Assembly: GCA_041402045.1 (NCBI GenBank)
Contig: JAWKSZ010000008.1
Coordinates: 62,001 to 126,000 of the forward strand
DNA from: JAGQRJ01 sp041402045
Lineage (GTDB): Bacteria; Planctomycetota; J058
Direction: 5' to 3'
DNA length: 64,000 nt
The notes under the pieces were generated by a model. That model saw nothing but the letters and a program-made list of their open reading frames with translations. It made no database searches and was not told where the DNA came from. Below are positions 26,571 to 36,130 of this stretch, piece after piece (the first letter of the stretch is position 1; every line of letters starts with the position of its first letter). The translations under genes were made by a program, and so were the position numbers.

Positions 26571-26634
26571 GGCGCCTCTCCGAGGGAGCCCAAGGGTAAA
26601 CCCTGGCAGGGGCTGGGCAAAGCTCCGCGCGCGC

Positions 26635-29451
26635 TCAGGGGGGCGGGAGCGCCAACTCGTGGACCGCCCCGCGCAGGGTGGCCACGGCCAGGCGCTGGCC
26701 GTCCGGGCTCAGGGCCAGGCAGCGCGGCGCGTCGTCGGGGACGGACCAGGTCGCGAGCGCGCGCCGGGGCTCGAGCTCCCAGAGCACGAGGCGCCCGTCC
26801 TGGGACGCGCTGGCCGCGCGGCCCGCGGGGAGCAGGAGCACGTCGTAGACCGGGGCGTCGTGGGCGGCGAAGCCCACCGCGGGGGACGACGAGAAGCGGG
26901 TCCACAGCCGCAGGCGACCGTCGGCGGTGCCCGCGAGCACGCGGTCGCCGTCGAGGGCGAGGCAGGTCACCGGCGAGCGCAGGGGGTCGCGGTCGAGCTC
27001 GTCCTCGAGGGGCGAGCGGTCGCGGGTGCTCCAGGCGCGGAGCGACCCCTCCTCGTCGCCGCTGACCGCGATCCGCCCGTCGGGGGTCAGCTCGAGGGCG
27101 GCGATCCGCGCGCCGCGCAGGGCGCGGGGCAGGGACCAGGGCGCGGCCTCGTCGGCGTCGATCCGCCACAGCTCGGCGCCTTGCGTGGTGTCCCAGGAGG
27201 CGAGGAGCGCCACGCCGTCGGGGCCGAGGGCGACGGTGCTCCCGGGGACCGGGTGCGCGGGGAGGTTCGTCGCCACGCTGGGGTCGTCGAGGTCGACGGT
27301 GTAGAGCCGCGCGCTGCCGTCGCCGACGACGACGCGTCGGCCCCGGGCGTCTGCCGCCTGCAGCCGGAGTCCCGGACGCCCGGGCTCGCTGTGGATCGTG
27401 GGGACGGGGACGCCGCCTGGGCTGAACACGCTCCACAGCCGGGAGGTCTCTCCGAGGAAGAGCGTGCCCTGCTCGCTGTAGACCAGGGTGCGCGGCGGCC
27501 CGGCGTGGGTCTGGCTCCAGGCCAGGCTCGGGGTCAGCTCCAGGGACAGGCGCTGGATCCGCTGGTCGGTCCCCGCGGCGAACACCTCGTGCGCGTCGGC
27601 GAGCAGCGCGAGGAACAGCCGGTCCGTGGAGCGGGCGAGGGCGTCGCGCTGGCGCCGGGCGACGTCGATCCGACAGAGCTGGCCTTGCGCGGCGACGTAG
27701 AGGTAGGGGGAGCCTGGGGCGTGGCTCAGGCGCAGCGCCTCCTGGGGCAGGCTCACCAGGTCCAGGGCCTCGCCCGCGTCGAGGTCGTAGAGCCGCACCC
27801 CGACTTCGGTCCAGGCGTTGGCCGCGACGGTGCCGTCGTCGAGCAGCGCCAGGGCGAACACGCCGTGGGGGGTCTCGAGCCGGCGCGGAGGCTGCTCGCC
27901 GTCGAGGTCGCGGACGTCGATCCAGCCCGAGCGCGAGCCCAGCACCAGCTCCCCGGAGCCGCGGAACGCCGCGACGTGAGCCAGGACCTCGAGCGTCCGG
28001 CGCAGGCGCAGCTCGGGCAGGTCCCACACCTCGACCCGCTGGAGCTTGGGCAGGCACACCACGAGGGCGCGTCCGTCGGGGGAGAGCGCGAGGTCGCTGA
28101 CCTGGTCCGTGGCCTCGGCGCGCCGCGCGGAGGCGAGGGCGGTCCAGGTGGCGGCGTCGTAGAGCACCAGCTCCTCGCCGCTCGCGGCGACGAGCCGCGC
28201 GCCGTCGGCGCTGGCCGCGATCCGCAGGGTCCTTCGCGGGACCTCCAGGGTGCGCAGGCGCGCGCCGCTGGCGAGGTTCCACACGTCGAGGGTCGAGCGC
28301 GGCTCGGCGTAGAGCTCGACCCCGAACTCGGACTGGCCCTCCAGGTGGGGGTAGGCCAGGCTCACCAGGCCGCCTCCCGCCCGCACGAGCTGGCGCCCGT
28401 AGGCGGGGAGCGAGCCGGGGCCCGGGAGCGACGTGCGCAGCTCCTCGAGGGTCAGGGCGGGGGGCGCGACCCGGGCGTCGGGGGCTGGCTCGACGACGGC
28501 CGGAGCCGGCGCTGGCGCGGGGTCGACGACGGGGGAGGGGGTCTCCGGATCCGGTCGGCGCGCGGCGAGGGCCACGATCACCCCCAGGGCCACGAGGGCG
28601 CCCGCGCCTAGCCCGAGGACGACGCCTCGACCGACCCCCGGACGGGCGGGACGGAGGGCGTCGTGCAGGGCCTCTGCCAGCGCCGCGCCGTCGGGGTAGC
28701 GGTCCTCGGGGCGCAGGGCCAGCGCGCGGTTGCACACCGCGGCCAGGGCGGCGGGGACGGCGGCGTTCTTGCTCCGGGGGTCCGGGGCCGGGCTCTGGGC
28801 CTTGCGCGCGAGGAGCTGCACCACGTTGGGCGCGGTGTGGGGCTGCTCGCCGGTGAACGCCTCGTAGAGCACGACCCCCAGCGAGTAGACGTCCACCCGG
28901 GGGTCGCGCACCCGCTCGCCCTTCAGTTGCTCCGGGGCGAGGTAGGCCGGGGTCCCCACCAGGCGCCCGGTGAGGGTCAGGTCCTCCAGGGCGTCGCCGC
29001 TCACGAGCCCCAGGTCCGCGACCTTGACCCGTCCGTCCTCGTCGAGGAGCAGGTTCCCGGGCTTGAGGTCCCGGTGCACGATCCCCTGCGCGTGGAGCGC
29101 GCCCACCCCCAGCGCGGCCTGGCGGACCCACTCGGCGGCCGCCTGCGGGTCGAGCCCCGGGCGCAGGCGCTCGACCAGCGAGCCGCCCGGGAGCAGCTCG
29201 AGCACGACGTAGAGCCGTCCGCCGGCGCTGCCGGTGCCGTGGACTCGCACGAGGTGCGGGTGGTCGAGCTGGGCGAGGACCTCGCGCTCGCGGCGGAAGC
29301 GCTCGACCTGAGCGCTGGAGGGGCTCTGCTCGCGCAAGATCTTGAGCGCGACCGGGCGCCCCAGGTTCAGGTCGCGGGCCGCGTAGACCTCGGCGAAGGA
29401 GCCGCTGCCCAAGGAGTGCAGGAGCTCGAACCCGGCGACCTGAGGCAGCAC
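26635..29451 (-). CDS. Transmembrane Ser/Thr kinase with C-terminal WD40-like propeller
   Basis: A 938-residue receptor-like kinase. GTG at 29451 is 2 nt after the stop of the upstream protease gene. Kinase residues about 8-265: LLHSLGSGSFAEVYAARD, the lysine in VALKILRE, HRDLKPGNLLL, VADLGLVSG (DFG as DLG) and GTPAYLAPEQLKGERV, so it should be active. One transmembrane helix follows (GVVLGLGAGALVALGVIVALAA), then a Pro/Ala linker. The rest is WD40-type blades (VSDLALSPDGRALVVCL, DGRLRLWTRFSSSPAVGFAAHDAPVYDVLLLPAGRAASASQDGRLVLWELE). Such kinases are abundant in Planctomycetota; the ligand is unknown. Confidence 0.95.
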   Translation of the reverse strand: MLPQVAGFELLHSLGSGSFAEVYAARDLNLGRPVALKILREQSPSSAQVERFRREREVLAQLDHPHLVRVHGTGSAGGRLYVVLELLPGGSLVERLRPGLDPQAAAEWVRQAALGVGALHAQGIVHRDLKPGNLLLDEDGRVKVADLGLVSGDALEDLTLTGRLVGTPAYLAPEQLKGERVRDPRVDVYSLGVVLYEAFTGEQPHTAPNVVQLLARKAQSPAPDPRSKNAAVPAALAAVCNRALALRPEDRYPDGAALAEALHDALRPARPGVGRGVVLGLGAGALVALGVIVALAARRPDPETPSPVVDPAPAPAPAVVEPAPDARVAPPALTLEELRTSLPGPGSLPAYGRQLVRAGGGLVSLAYPHLEGQSEFGVELYAEPRSTLDVWNLASGARLRTLEVPRRTLRIAASADGARLVAASGEELVLYDAATWTALASARRAEATDQVSDLALSPDGRALVVCLPKLQRVEVWDLPELRLRRTLEVLAHVAAFRGSGELVLGSRSGWIDVRDLDGEQPPRRLETPHGVFALALLDDGTVAANAWTEVGVRLYDLDAGEALDLVSLPQEALRLSHAPGSPYLYVAAQGQLCRIDVARRQRDALARSTDRLFLALLADAHEVFAAGTDQRIQRLSLELTPSLAWSQTHAGPPRTLVYSEQGTLFLGETSRLWSVFSPGGVPVPTIHSEPGRPGLRLQAADARGRRVVVGDGSARLYTVDLDDPSVATNLPAHPVPGSTVALGPDGVALLASWDTTQGAELWRIDADEAAPWSLPRALRGARIAALELTPDGRIAVSGDEEGSLRAWSTRDRSPLEDELDRDPLRSPVTCLALDGDRVLAGTADGRLRLWTRFSSSPAVGFAAHDAPVYDVLLLPAGRAASASQDGRLVLWELEPRRALATWSVPDDAPRCLALSPDGQRLAVATLRGAVHELALPPP

Positions 29452-29453
29452 GC

Positions 29454-30602
29454 TCAGCGCGCCAGGAGGCCCAGGGCGACGAGGGCCAGGGTCGTGCCGT
29501 TGTGCAGGACGTGGGCGCAGATCGCCGCGCTCAGCGGGTCGTCCTCGGGGGCGGTCAGGCGCAGCCCGCCGAAGAGCAGCCCCAGCACGAACATGGGGAG
29601 CAGCGCGGCCAGGGAGAGGTGGATCACCGCGAACAGCGTCGCGCTGGCCAGGAGCGCGGCTCGCGGGCCCCACACCGCGCCCAGGGCCGGGAGCAGGATC
29701 CCGCGCAGGAGCAGCTCCTCCTTGAGCGGGGCGAGGATCGCCGCGAGCACGAAGGCCAGCGCCAGGGCGCTGGCGATCGCCGCGGCGTCCGCCTCGCCCT
29801 GGATCAGGAGCACGAGCTCGTGGCTGCGGCCGGGGACCCCCAGGGCCTGGGAGCCGAGGATCCCGAGGGCCACCGCGCCGGCGTAGAGCGGGAGGGTCGC
29901 GAGCCAGGCCAGGGCGCCGCGCAGGAGCTCGCGGCCCCGGGGCAGGCGCAGCCCGAGGCGGGCCAGGAAGGTCGGCGCGAAGGCGCGCAGCCCGAGCACG
30001 AACGCGAGCAGCCCGGCCAGGCGCCCGAGGATCGAGCCGCCGAGGACCCGGGTCAGGCTGGGGGTCACGACCCGGAGCTCGTGCGGGCCGGCCGCGAGCA
30101 CGCTCCCGCTGGGCGCCACGCGGCGCTCGCCCGGGGGCAGGGGTTCGCCGTCGAGGGTCACGCCGGGGCCCACGGCCTCGACCCGCACCTCGAGCCGGGC
30201 GTGGGTCACCCGGGCTAGGGGGTGGCCCTCGCCCACCGGGTCGGCGCCGTCGACGACGGTGCGCGGGCCGGTCAGCGCCACGGCGTCGCCGGTCGGGGGC
30301 ACGAGCCGCGGGGCGTCGAGGCCCAAGAGCTCGCCCAGGGTGAACACCCCGAAGCCCACGAGGAACAGCCCCGTCGTCCAGGGCACGCGCTGGCGCGGGG
30401 CGCGCAGCGCCGCGGCGAGGCGGGCCAGCCCGGGGGAGCCGCGCAGGCACAGCGTCAACAGCGCCCCCGCGAAGAGGGTCGCGAGCAGGGCCCAGGCCGC
30501 GGTGCCCTGGGGCCCGGGGTCGGCCGGCGCGGCGGCCTGTCCCGCGAGGCTGCGGGCGTTCTGCACGAGCCCGTAGGTCGCGATCAGGCACACCCCGGCC
30601 AC
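29454..30602 (-). CDS. CPBP-family intramembrane metalloprotease (type II CAAX protease-like)
   Basis: A multi-spanning membrane protein with the CPBP motifs near the C-terminus: EE-x-x-x-R (APLKEELLLRGILLPAL), F-x-x-x-H (LFAVIHLSLAAL) and the final HVLHNGTTL. A soluble insertion of about 80 residues lies between membrane helices 3 and 4. The GTG at 30602 gives 382 residues but cuts into a hydrophobic helix. The frame stays open to a CTG at 30671 that would overlap the thiG stop (CTGA), matching the NTGA overlaps elsewhere here, so the true start may be there. It is sandwiched between thiG and a kinase, only 2 nt from the kinase start. Confidence 0.85.
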   Translation of the reverse strand: MAGVCLIATYGLVQNARSLAGQAAAPADPGPQGTAAWALLATLFAGALLTLCLRGSPGLARLAAALRAPRQRVPWTTGLFLVGFGVFTLGELLGLDAPRLVPPTGDAVALTGPRTVVDGADPVGEGHPLARVTHARLEVRVEAVGPGVTLDGEPLPPGERRVAPSGSVLAAGPHELRVVTPSLTRVLGGSILGRLAGLLAFVLGLRAFAPTFLARLGLRLPRGRELLRGALAWLATLPLYAGAVALGILGSQALGVPGRSHELVLLIQGEADAAAIASALALAFVLAAILAPLKEELLLRGILLPALGAVWGPRAALLASATLFAVIHLSLAALLPMFVLGLLFGGLRLTAPEDDPLSAAICAHVLHNGTTLALVALGLLAR

Positions 30603-30667
30603 GACGGCGAAGGCGAGGGCGCCTTCCCCCGGGCGCGGCGCGGGCTCCGCTGCGGGGGCCGGCTCGC

Positions 30668-31450
30668 TCAGGGCTGGATCAGCCCCTCGAGGGGACTCGA
30701 GGCGGTGGCGTAGAGCTTGCGGGGCATGCGCCCCGCCTGGCGGGCCAGGCGCCCGGCGAGCGCGCCGTGCTTGACCGCGGTGGCCATGGCCACGGGGTCC
30801 GTGGCCGCGGCGACGCCGGTGTTGAGCAGCACCGCGTCGGCGCCGAGCTCGAACACGCGGGTCACGTCGGACGCGGTCCCCACGCCGGCGTCCACGATCA
30901 CCGGGACCTCCATGAGCTCGACCAGGATCCGCAGGTTGGCCGGGTTCTGGATCCCGAGGCCCGAGCCGATCGGCGCGGCCAGGGGCATGACCGCGGGGCA
31001 GCCCAGGTCTTGCAGGCGCTGGCAGGTCACGGGGTCGTCGGTGATGTAGGGCAGGACGACGAAGCCGTCTTGGACCAGCTCCTTCGCGGCCTGGAGCGTC
31101 CCGGGCACGTCGGGGAACAGGGTCTTGGTGCAGCCGATCACCTCGAGCTTCACCAGCGGGGTGTCGAGGATCTCGCGGGCCAGGCGCGCGGTGCGCACGG
31201 CCTCCTCGGCGGTGAAGCAGCCCGCGGTGTTGGGCAGCACGGTGTATTTGCCCTGGAGCCGGGAGAGGATGTCCGGCCCGTCCTGGGCGCCGAGCTTGAC
31301 CCGGCGCACGGCGACGGTCACGACCTCGGTCCCGCTGGCGGCGAGGGCCTCGTCCATGAGGTCCAGGGTGCTGTATTTCCCGGTGCCGAGCATGATCCGG
31401 CTGGTGAAGGTGTAGGGCCCGATCTTCAGCGGGTCGGTCTCTGCGCTCAC
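30668..31450 (-). CDS. thiG: Thiazole synthase
   Basis: Makes the thiazole phosphate of thiamine from deoxyxylulose 5-phosphate, dehydroglycine and ThiS thiocarboxylate. The 260 residues show RIMLGTGKYSTLDLMDEALAASGTEVVTVAVRR (Schiff-base region), LPNTAGCFTAEEAVRTARLARE, VKLEVIGCTKTLFPD, PLAAPIGSGLGIQNPANL and VDAGVGTASDVTRVFELGADAVLLNTG. GTG at 31450 is 3 nt from the thiS stop, so the two genes form a unit. Confidence 0.98.
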   Translation of the reverse strand: MSAETDPLKIGPYTFTSRIMLGTGKYSTLDLMDEALAASGTEVVTVAVRRVKLGAQDGPDILSRLQGKYTVLPNTAGCFTAEEAVRTARLAREILDTPLVKLEVIGCTKTLFPDVPGTLQAAKELVQDGFVVLPYITDDPVTCQRLQDLGCPAVMPLAAPIGSGLGIQNPANLRILVELMEVPVIVDAGVGTASDVTRVFELGADAVLLNTGVAAATDPVAMATAVKHGALAGRLARQAGRMPRKLYATASSPLEGLIQP

Positions 31451-31452
31451 GG

Positions 31453-31653
31453 CTAGCCTCCTCCCACCAGCGTCACGATCTCCACCCGATCCCCCGCGGC
31501 GAGGGCGGTCCCGGCGTGGTCGGCCTTGCGCACGATCCGCCGGTTGACCTCCACGGCCACCCCGGCCCGCGGCGCGTCGAGGCGCTCGAGGAGCTGGGCG
31601 ACGGTGGTCCCGTCGGGGACCTCGTGGGGGGCGTCGTTGACGGTGACTTGCAT
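31453..31653 (-). CDS. thiS: Sulfur carrier protein ThiS
   Basis: A 66-residue ubiquitin-like sulfur carrier, MQVTVNDAPHEVPDGTTVAQLL, ending in VEIVTLVGGG. The terminal Gly-Gly is the thiocarboxylation site. ATG at 31653 begins the fold; the longer frame upstream is not conserved in type. A TATACT box lies 9 nt before the start. thiG follows at once. No TPP riboswitch is visible upstream. Confidence 0.95.
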   Translation of the reverse strand: MQVTVNDAPHEVPDGTTVAQLLERLDAPRAGVAVEVNRRIVRKADHAGTALAAGDRVEIVTLVGGG

Positions 31654-31662
31654 GGGGCCCGC

Positions 31663-31668
31663 AGTATA
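31663..31668 (-). promoter_or_regulatory. Candidate -10 box (TATACT) of thiSG
   Basis: TATACT ends 9 nt before the thiS ATG, leaving room for only a 0-3-nt leader. A leaderless or near-leaderless transcript is inferred. Confidence 0.55.
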
Positions 31669-31719
31669 CGCCCCGCGGGCGGCGGGGCGGCGCGCGGGCG
31701 CGGGCGGGAGGCGCCGAGA

Positions 31720-31946
31720 GTTCAACGCAGAGGCGCGGAGGCGCAGAGGAACGCGGAGGCTCCGGGGGGCGTGAGCGTTCCCGGCGAAGGGGGAGAGAGA
31801 GGTGGGGAGGTCGGAGCCTGGCCGGCGAGGCCGCCTACAGCCCGCGGCGTGACCCAGCGGAGCTCACTCGACTCCTGGGCCGAGGGGAGCGGGGGCGCAC
31901 CCCCGGACTCTGCGTTCCTCAGCGCCTCTGCGCCTCAGCGTTGAAC
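31720..31946. repeat. Palindromic element with 38-39-bp imperfect terminal inverted repeats
   Basis: The left arm begins gttcaacgcagaggcgcgg and its complement ends the element (cctcagcgttgaac), with about four mismatches. The GCAGAGGCGC-type arms resemble dispersed repeats seen in many unrelated bacteria. The stretch 31654-32008 has no convincing gene. Confidence 0.8.
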
Positions 31947-32008
31947 CGGACCTTCCGGCGCGGTCAGCGTATCGGAGGGCGCACCCCCCCAGCCAGCGTG
32001 TCGGAAGG

Positions 32009-32749
32009 CTAGCGGCTGCCCTGCAGGCGGAAGTCGGTCTCGCTCAGCGCGAAGCGGAACAGCTCGTGGGTCAGGCGGCGGCTGAGGAAGCCGAGGCCGA
32101 CCTGGGCGTAGACCCCCAGGCGCAGGTTGGCGCTGCGGCGCATGAGCACGTCGTAGTCGATCCGGCCCACGCTGAGGGTGAAGTCGGCGGGGGTCTCGGA
32201 GTCGAGGAGGTCGAGGGTGCCCTCGACGCCGGTGCCGGCGACGGCCACGCCCACGCCCGCGTCCACGGTCCCCGAGAGCTGGAGCTTGCCCTGGAAGCCG
32301 TGGGTGGAGCTCCCCCCGCGCTGGGTGACCGCGTCGCGGTCGAGCTCGATATGCCCGTTGACCCGGGCCTTGAACGAGACCGGGACCGGGCCCACCGGCA
32401 CGGTCAGGGTCGGGGTCTCGAACAGCTGGCGGCTGAGGCTCAGGTCCGGGGCGGGGAGGGTCATGCGGATCCCGCCGGGGAGCTCCAGGCGCTGGCGGCT
32501 CTCCTGGGGCCAGCTCGCCTCCTGGCGCACGCCCAAGAGACGGAAGGTGCGGCCGGCGACCCGCAGGTGGACCACGGTCCGGGCCTGAGCGTCGGCGGCG
32601 CTGGCGGTGCGCTCGCCCGAGACGGCGCGCTCCCAGGTGGCGCCGAGGAAGCTCGGGCCGACGTCCTCGGACTTGCTGTCGGAGAAGGTCTGGGCGCTGG
32701 CGACGGCGGCCGTGAGGCAGGTCAGGGCGGCGAGGCGCAGGGCGTTCAT
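32009..32749 (-). CDS. Secreted protein of unknown function
   Basis: A 246-residue exported protein with ATG at 32749 overlapping the HEAT gene's stop (ATGA) and a signal peptide (LAALTCLTAAVASAQ). The body is rich in beta-type alternation (TVVHLRVAGRTFRLLGVRQEA, LTVPVGPVPVSFKARVNGHIELDRDAVTQ, LQLSGTVDAGVGVAVAGTGVEGTLDLL), without Cys and without a recognised motif. No family assigned. Tight coupling to the HEAT-repeat gene suggests a joint role at the cell surface. Confidence 0.75.
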   Translation of the reverse strand: MNALRLAALTCLTAAVASAQTFSDSKSEDVGPSFLGATWERAVSGERTASAADAQARTVVHLRVAGRTFRLLGVRQEASWPQESRQRLELPGGIRMTLPAPDLSLSRQLFETPTLTVPVGPVPVSFKARVNGHIELDRDAVTQRGGSSTHGFQGKLQLSGTVDAGVGVAVAGTGVEGTLDLLDSETPADFTLSVGRIDYDVLMRRSANLRLGVYAQVGLGFLSRRLTHELFRFALSETDFRLQGSR

Positions 32750-34487
32750 GGGCGATCTCCTTGGGGGCCAGGGGGGAGCGAGTCCGTGAGCGGGGCGCAG
32801 CCGCAGGTCGGGGCGGCGGCGAGGGCGGCGGCGACCGCCGCGCGCTGGTCGTTCGAGCGCGGGTCCTGAGACCAGGCGCGGAGCGCGGCGTGGGCCAGGG
32901 CGTGGACCTCGGGGTCCTCGAGCGCCGGGGCCACCGCGGCGAGGGCGCCCGGGCTGGCCGGGCGCAGGGCGCAGGCGTCGAGGGCCGCTGCGCGCACGCC
33001 AGGGCTCGCGTCGGCGACGAGGGCCAGGAGCCGGGCCTCGGCCTCGGGCCCGGGGACCAGGCGCAGGGCCTCGGCGGCCTGGGCGCGCTGGCGCGGGTCC
33101 GCGCTGCGCCCGCGCTCGGCGAGCAGCTCGAGCAGCGCGGCGTCGCCGCTCTGGGCCAGGGCGTCGATCACCGCGTCCGGGTCCTGGCCGCGCTCGAGCT
33201 GGCGCAACAGCGCCTCGCGCAGGGCCGGCGGCGGCGCGCTGGCGCGGGCGAGCAGGATCCCCGCGGCGCCGGTGGCCAGGAGCCCCGCGGTGCCGGGGGC
33301 GTCCAGGTCCGCGGCCAGGCGCTCGACGGTGGCCGAGAGCGGGGCGGCCTGGTCGCCGAGGCCCAGGTAGAGGTTGGCCGCGAGCTCGGGGCGCCCGTCG
33401 TCGAGGAGCGCGAGCAGCGCGCGCTGGGCCTCGGGGGTCGCGCTGGTGGCGAGGGCGTCGACCAGGGCGCGCTGGCTCTGGAGCGGGAGCCCGCCGTGGC
33501 GGATCGCGTCCAGGGCCAGGCTCGCCTCGGCGGGGAACGCCGCCAGGCGCCGGCTCAGGGCGTCGAACACCGGGAGCAGCGCGCGGGGCGGGCCCAGGCG
33601 CGCGACGCGCTCGAGCTCCTGGAGCAGCGTCGGGAGGTCGCGGGTCGGCGCGCCCTCGAGCTCGACCGCGGCGGCGGCCTCGTAGGCCAGCTCGCCCGGG
33701 GTCAGCGCAGCGGCGCCCGGCTCGGGCTCGCCGGCGACCCGGGTCCAGCGCAGCTCGCTCGTCGCCAGGAGCGTGCCCTGGGGGCTGGGCACGCGCTGGG
33801 TCTCGCGGCCGACGAGCTCGACCAGGACCCCGTCGGCAAAGCGCAGGGTCAGCTCGCCCTCGCCCTCGAGCGGGCCCTGGGCGCTCGCGGTCAACCTGCG
33901 GCGGCGCGTGACCCGGGCGGGGGCGACCTCGGTGCGCTCCTCGCCGCGGGCGCTGGGGAAGGTCGCCGGGCCGGCGCTGGAGACGAAGCGCGCGGCGGCG
34001 GCGTCCCACAGCGCGCGGGCATGGTTGCGCGCTTGCACGTCGGCCGCGGGGAGCGCGAGGACGCCAGCGCGCCGTCGGGGCCGAGCTCGGCGGCGAGGGC
34101 CAGCTCGGCCGGGAGCGCGGGGGCGTCCGTGGGCTCGACCTGGCGCTGGGCGAAGCGGTAGCGCTGGCGCGCGCGGAAGCCGGCGGGGGTCGGCTCGACC
34201 GTGACGTCGAGGCGTCCCTCGCCCGCGACCTCGAGCAGCGCCTCGTCGCCGAAGCTCAGGCGGTGGCGGTAGCGCGCTTGGTAGACGCCGCTCAGCCCCT
34301 GGGGACCGAGCGCGCGGGGCTCGGCGGCGGGGGCCACGGTCGGGGCCGGGGCGACGCGGACCGCGCCGGCGGTGCTGCCCCGCAGGGGGGACGCACCGGG
34401 GGCCGGGCCCAGCAGGAGCAGCGTCAACGCGCTGCCCGCGCAGGCCGCCACCGCGCCGACGGCGAGCCAGGACGACTTCAACCCCAC
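32746..34487 (-). CDS. Membrane-anchored HEAT-repeat protein, single frameshift near residue 142
   Basis: GTG at 34487 gives a signal anchor (SSWLAVGAVAACAGSALTLLLLG), then a beta-rich region (GVYQARYRHRLSFGDEALLEVAGEGRLDVTV, LLATSELRWTRVAGE), then about 300 residues of alpha-helical HEAT/PBS-lyase-like repeats (TPEAQRALLALLDDGRPELAANLYLGLG, DASPGVRAAALDACALRP). The N-terminal and C-terminal parts lie in different frames; one base added near 34058-34064 joins GPDGALA to VLALPAADVQARNHA. Without it the product would stop early or lose its anchor. A beta-sheet followed by a helical solenoid recalls the lipid-binding module of vitellogenin-type proteins, but that is only a structural guess. Confidence 0.75.
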
Positions 34488-34589
34488 GACCTCTCTCGCG
34501 CACGTTTCTAACACGTGGACCGGACCCGCTTCGAGCATTTCCCGGGGGGCGTGCGCGAGGCGCACGCGGTCCTACACTCCCAGGGCGAG

Positions 34590-36080
34590 GTGGATGTGAA
34601 CGTCTACGCCGAGCGTGAGCGCGACTGGCGCTGCGGGCCGCTGGTGTATCAGGTCCTGGTCGATCGCTTCGCCCCCTCGGCGCGGCTGGAGGAGAAGCGC
34701 GCGCTCTACGCCGCCCCGCGGCGGCTGCGCGGCTGGGACGAGGAGCCGAAGAAGGGGCGCTACCTCGCCGAGCACCGGGTGTGGAGCCACGAGCTCGAGT
34801 TCTGGGGCGGCGACCTCGCGAGCGCGCGCGACCGGCTCGACGCGCTCCAGGCCCTGGGGGTGGACGTGGTCTACCTGAACCCGATCCACGACGCGTTCAC
34901 CAACCACAAGTACGACGCCCGGGACTACGCCGAGGTCGCCCCGGAGCTGGGGACCCGGGCCGACGTCGCCGCGCTGGCGGCGGACCTCCACCGGCGCGGC
35001 ATGCGCCTCGTGCTCGACGGCGTGTTCAACCACGTCGGCTGGCGCTGCCCGTGGTTCGCCCGCGCCCAGGCGGGGGAGGCGCCCTGGCGCGACTGGTTCG
35101 TGCTCGGGCCGGAGTATCCGGACGGCTACCGCTGCTGGGCCAACGCGCGGAACCTCCCCGAGCTCAGGCTCGAGGCGCCGGACCTGCGGGCGGCGCTGTG
35201 GGGCGACCCCCAGAGCGTCGTCCAGCGCACCCTGCGCGAGGGGGTCGACGGCTGGCGCCTGGACGTGGCCTACGACCTCGGCCCCGAGTTCCTCGCCGAG
35301 CTGACCGCGGCCGCGCACCGGGCGAAGCCCGACGCGCTGACCGTGGGCGAGGTCTACAACGTCCCCACCCGCTGGCTCGGTCCCCTGGACGCGGTCATGA
35401 ACATGAGCGCCCGCGAGCTGATCCTGCGCCTGGTGCGCGGGCAGCTCGCGCCCGCGCTCTGCGCCCGGCACCTCGAGCGCCTGGTCGGCGACGCGCCGTT
35501 CGAGGGACTCCTGCGCTCGTGGCTCGTGCTCGACAACCACGACACCGCGCGCCTGGCGACCCAGCTCCCCGAGGCCTGGCAGCGGGCGCTGGCCCAGACC
35601 CTGCAGTTCACGCTCCCCGGCGCGCCCCAGCTCTACTACGGCGTCGAGGCCGGGCTCGAGGGCGGGGTGGAGCCCGCCTCCCGCGGCCCCATGCGCTGGG
35701 AGCGCGCCGTCGCCGGCAACCCCGAGTTCGACCGCGTGCGCGCGCTGAGCGCGCTGCGCCGCGCGCGGCGCGGGCTGCGCGTGGGCGACTACCTGCCCCT
35801 CGACGCCGAGGCCTGCCTGGCCTTCGCGCGCCAGACCGAGCGGGCCCAGGACACCGCGATCGTGGTGGTGAACCCGGGGGCGAGGGAGGTCCGGGAGACG
35901 CTTTGGCTGCGGGACTCGTGGCTCATGCACACCTCGACCCTGCGCTGCGCGCTCTCGGGCGCCCAGGGGCGGGTGATCGCCGGGGTGCTCGAGCTCGCGG
36001 TCCCCGCCCACAGCGCGCGGGTGCTGTTCCCCGAGCGGCCCGCGGGGCCCGGCTACTCCGCCACCAAGCGCGTCCCTTGA
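34590..36080 (+). CDS. GH13 alpha-amylase family glycosidase
   Basis: A cytosolic alpha-glucan hydrolase or transferase of about 496 residues, closest in layout to cyclomaltodextrinase/alpha-glycosidase types. The GH13 regions are all visible: GVDVVYLNPIHDAFTNHKYDARDY, region I DGVFNHVG, region II DGWRLDVAYD (Asp nucleophile), region III VGEVYN (Glu acid/base), region IV LDNHDTARLAT (Asp). A C-terminal beta domain closes it. I prefer GTG 34590 because it follows GGGCGAG and a TACACT box at 34573; GTG 34515 would leave only 27 bp to the divergent HEAT gene. No signal peptide. Specificity cannot be read from sequence. Confidence 0.92.
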   Translation: MDVNVYAERERDWRCGPLVYQVLVDRFAPSARLEEKRALYAAPRRLRGWDEEPKKGRYLAEHRVWSHELEFWGGDLASARDRLDALQALGVDVVYLNPIHDAFTNHKYDARDYAEVAPELGTRADVAALAADLHRRGMRLVLDGVFNHVGWRCPWFARAQAGEAPWRDWFVLGPEYPDGYRCWANARNLPELRLEAPDLRAALWGDPQSVVQRTLREGVDGWRLDVAYDLGPEFLAELTAAAHRAKPDALTVGEVYNVPTRWLGPLDAVMNMSARELILRLVRGQLAPALCARHLERLVGDAPFEGLLRSWLVLDNHDTARLATQLPEAWQRALAQTLQFTLPGAPQLYYGVEAGLEGGVEPASRGPMRWERAVAGNPEFDRVRALSALRRARRGLRVGDYLPLDAEACLAFARQTERAQDTAIVVVNPGAREVRETLWLRDSWLMHTSTLRCALSGAQGRVIAGVLELAVPAHSARVLFPERPAGPGYSATKRVP

Positions 36081-36130
36081 GCGCGGGCCAGGCCCTTGCG
36101 CCCCGCGCGGGGGCGGGGGAGGGTAGGTCC

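Noticed and set aside
31654..31720. Possible TPP riboswitch before thiS
   Set aside because: No CTGAGA or thi-box sequence on the minus strand upstream; the leader appears only a few nucleotides long.
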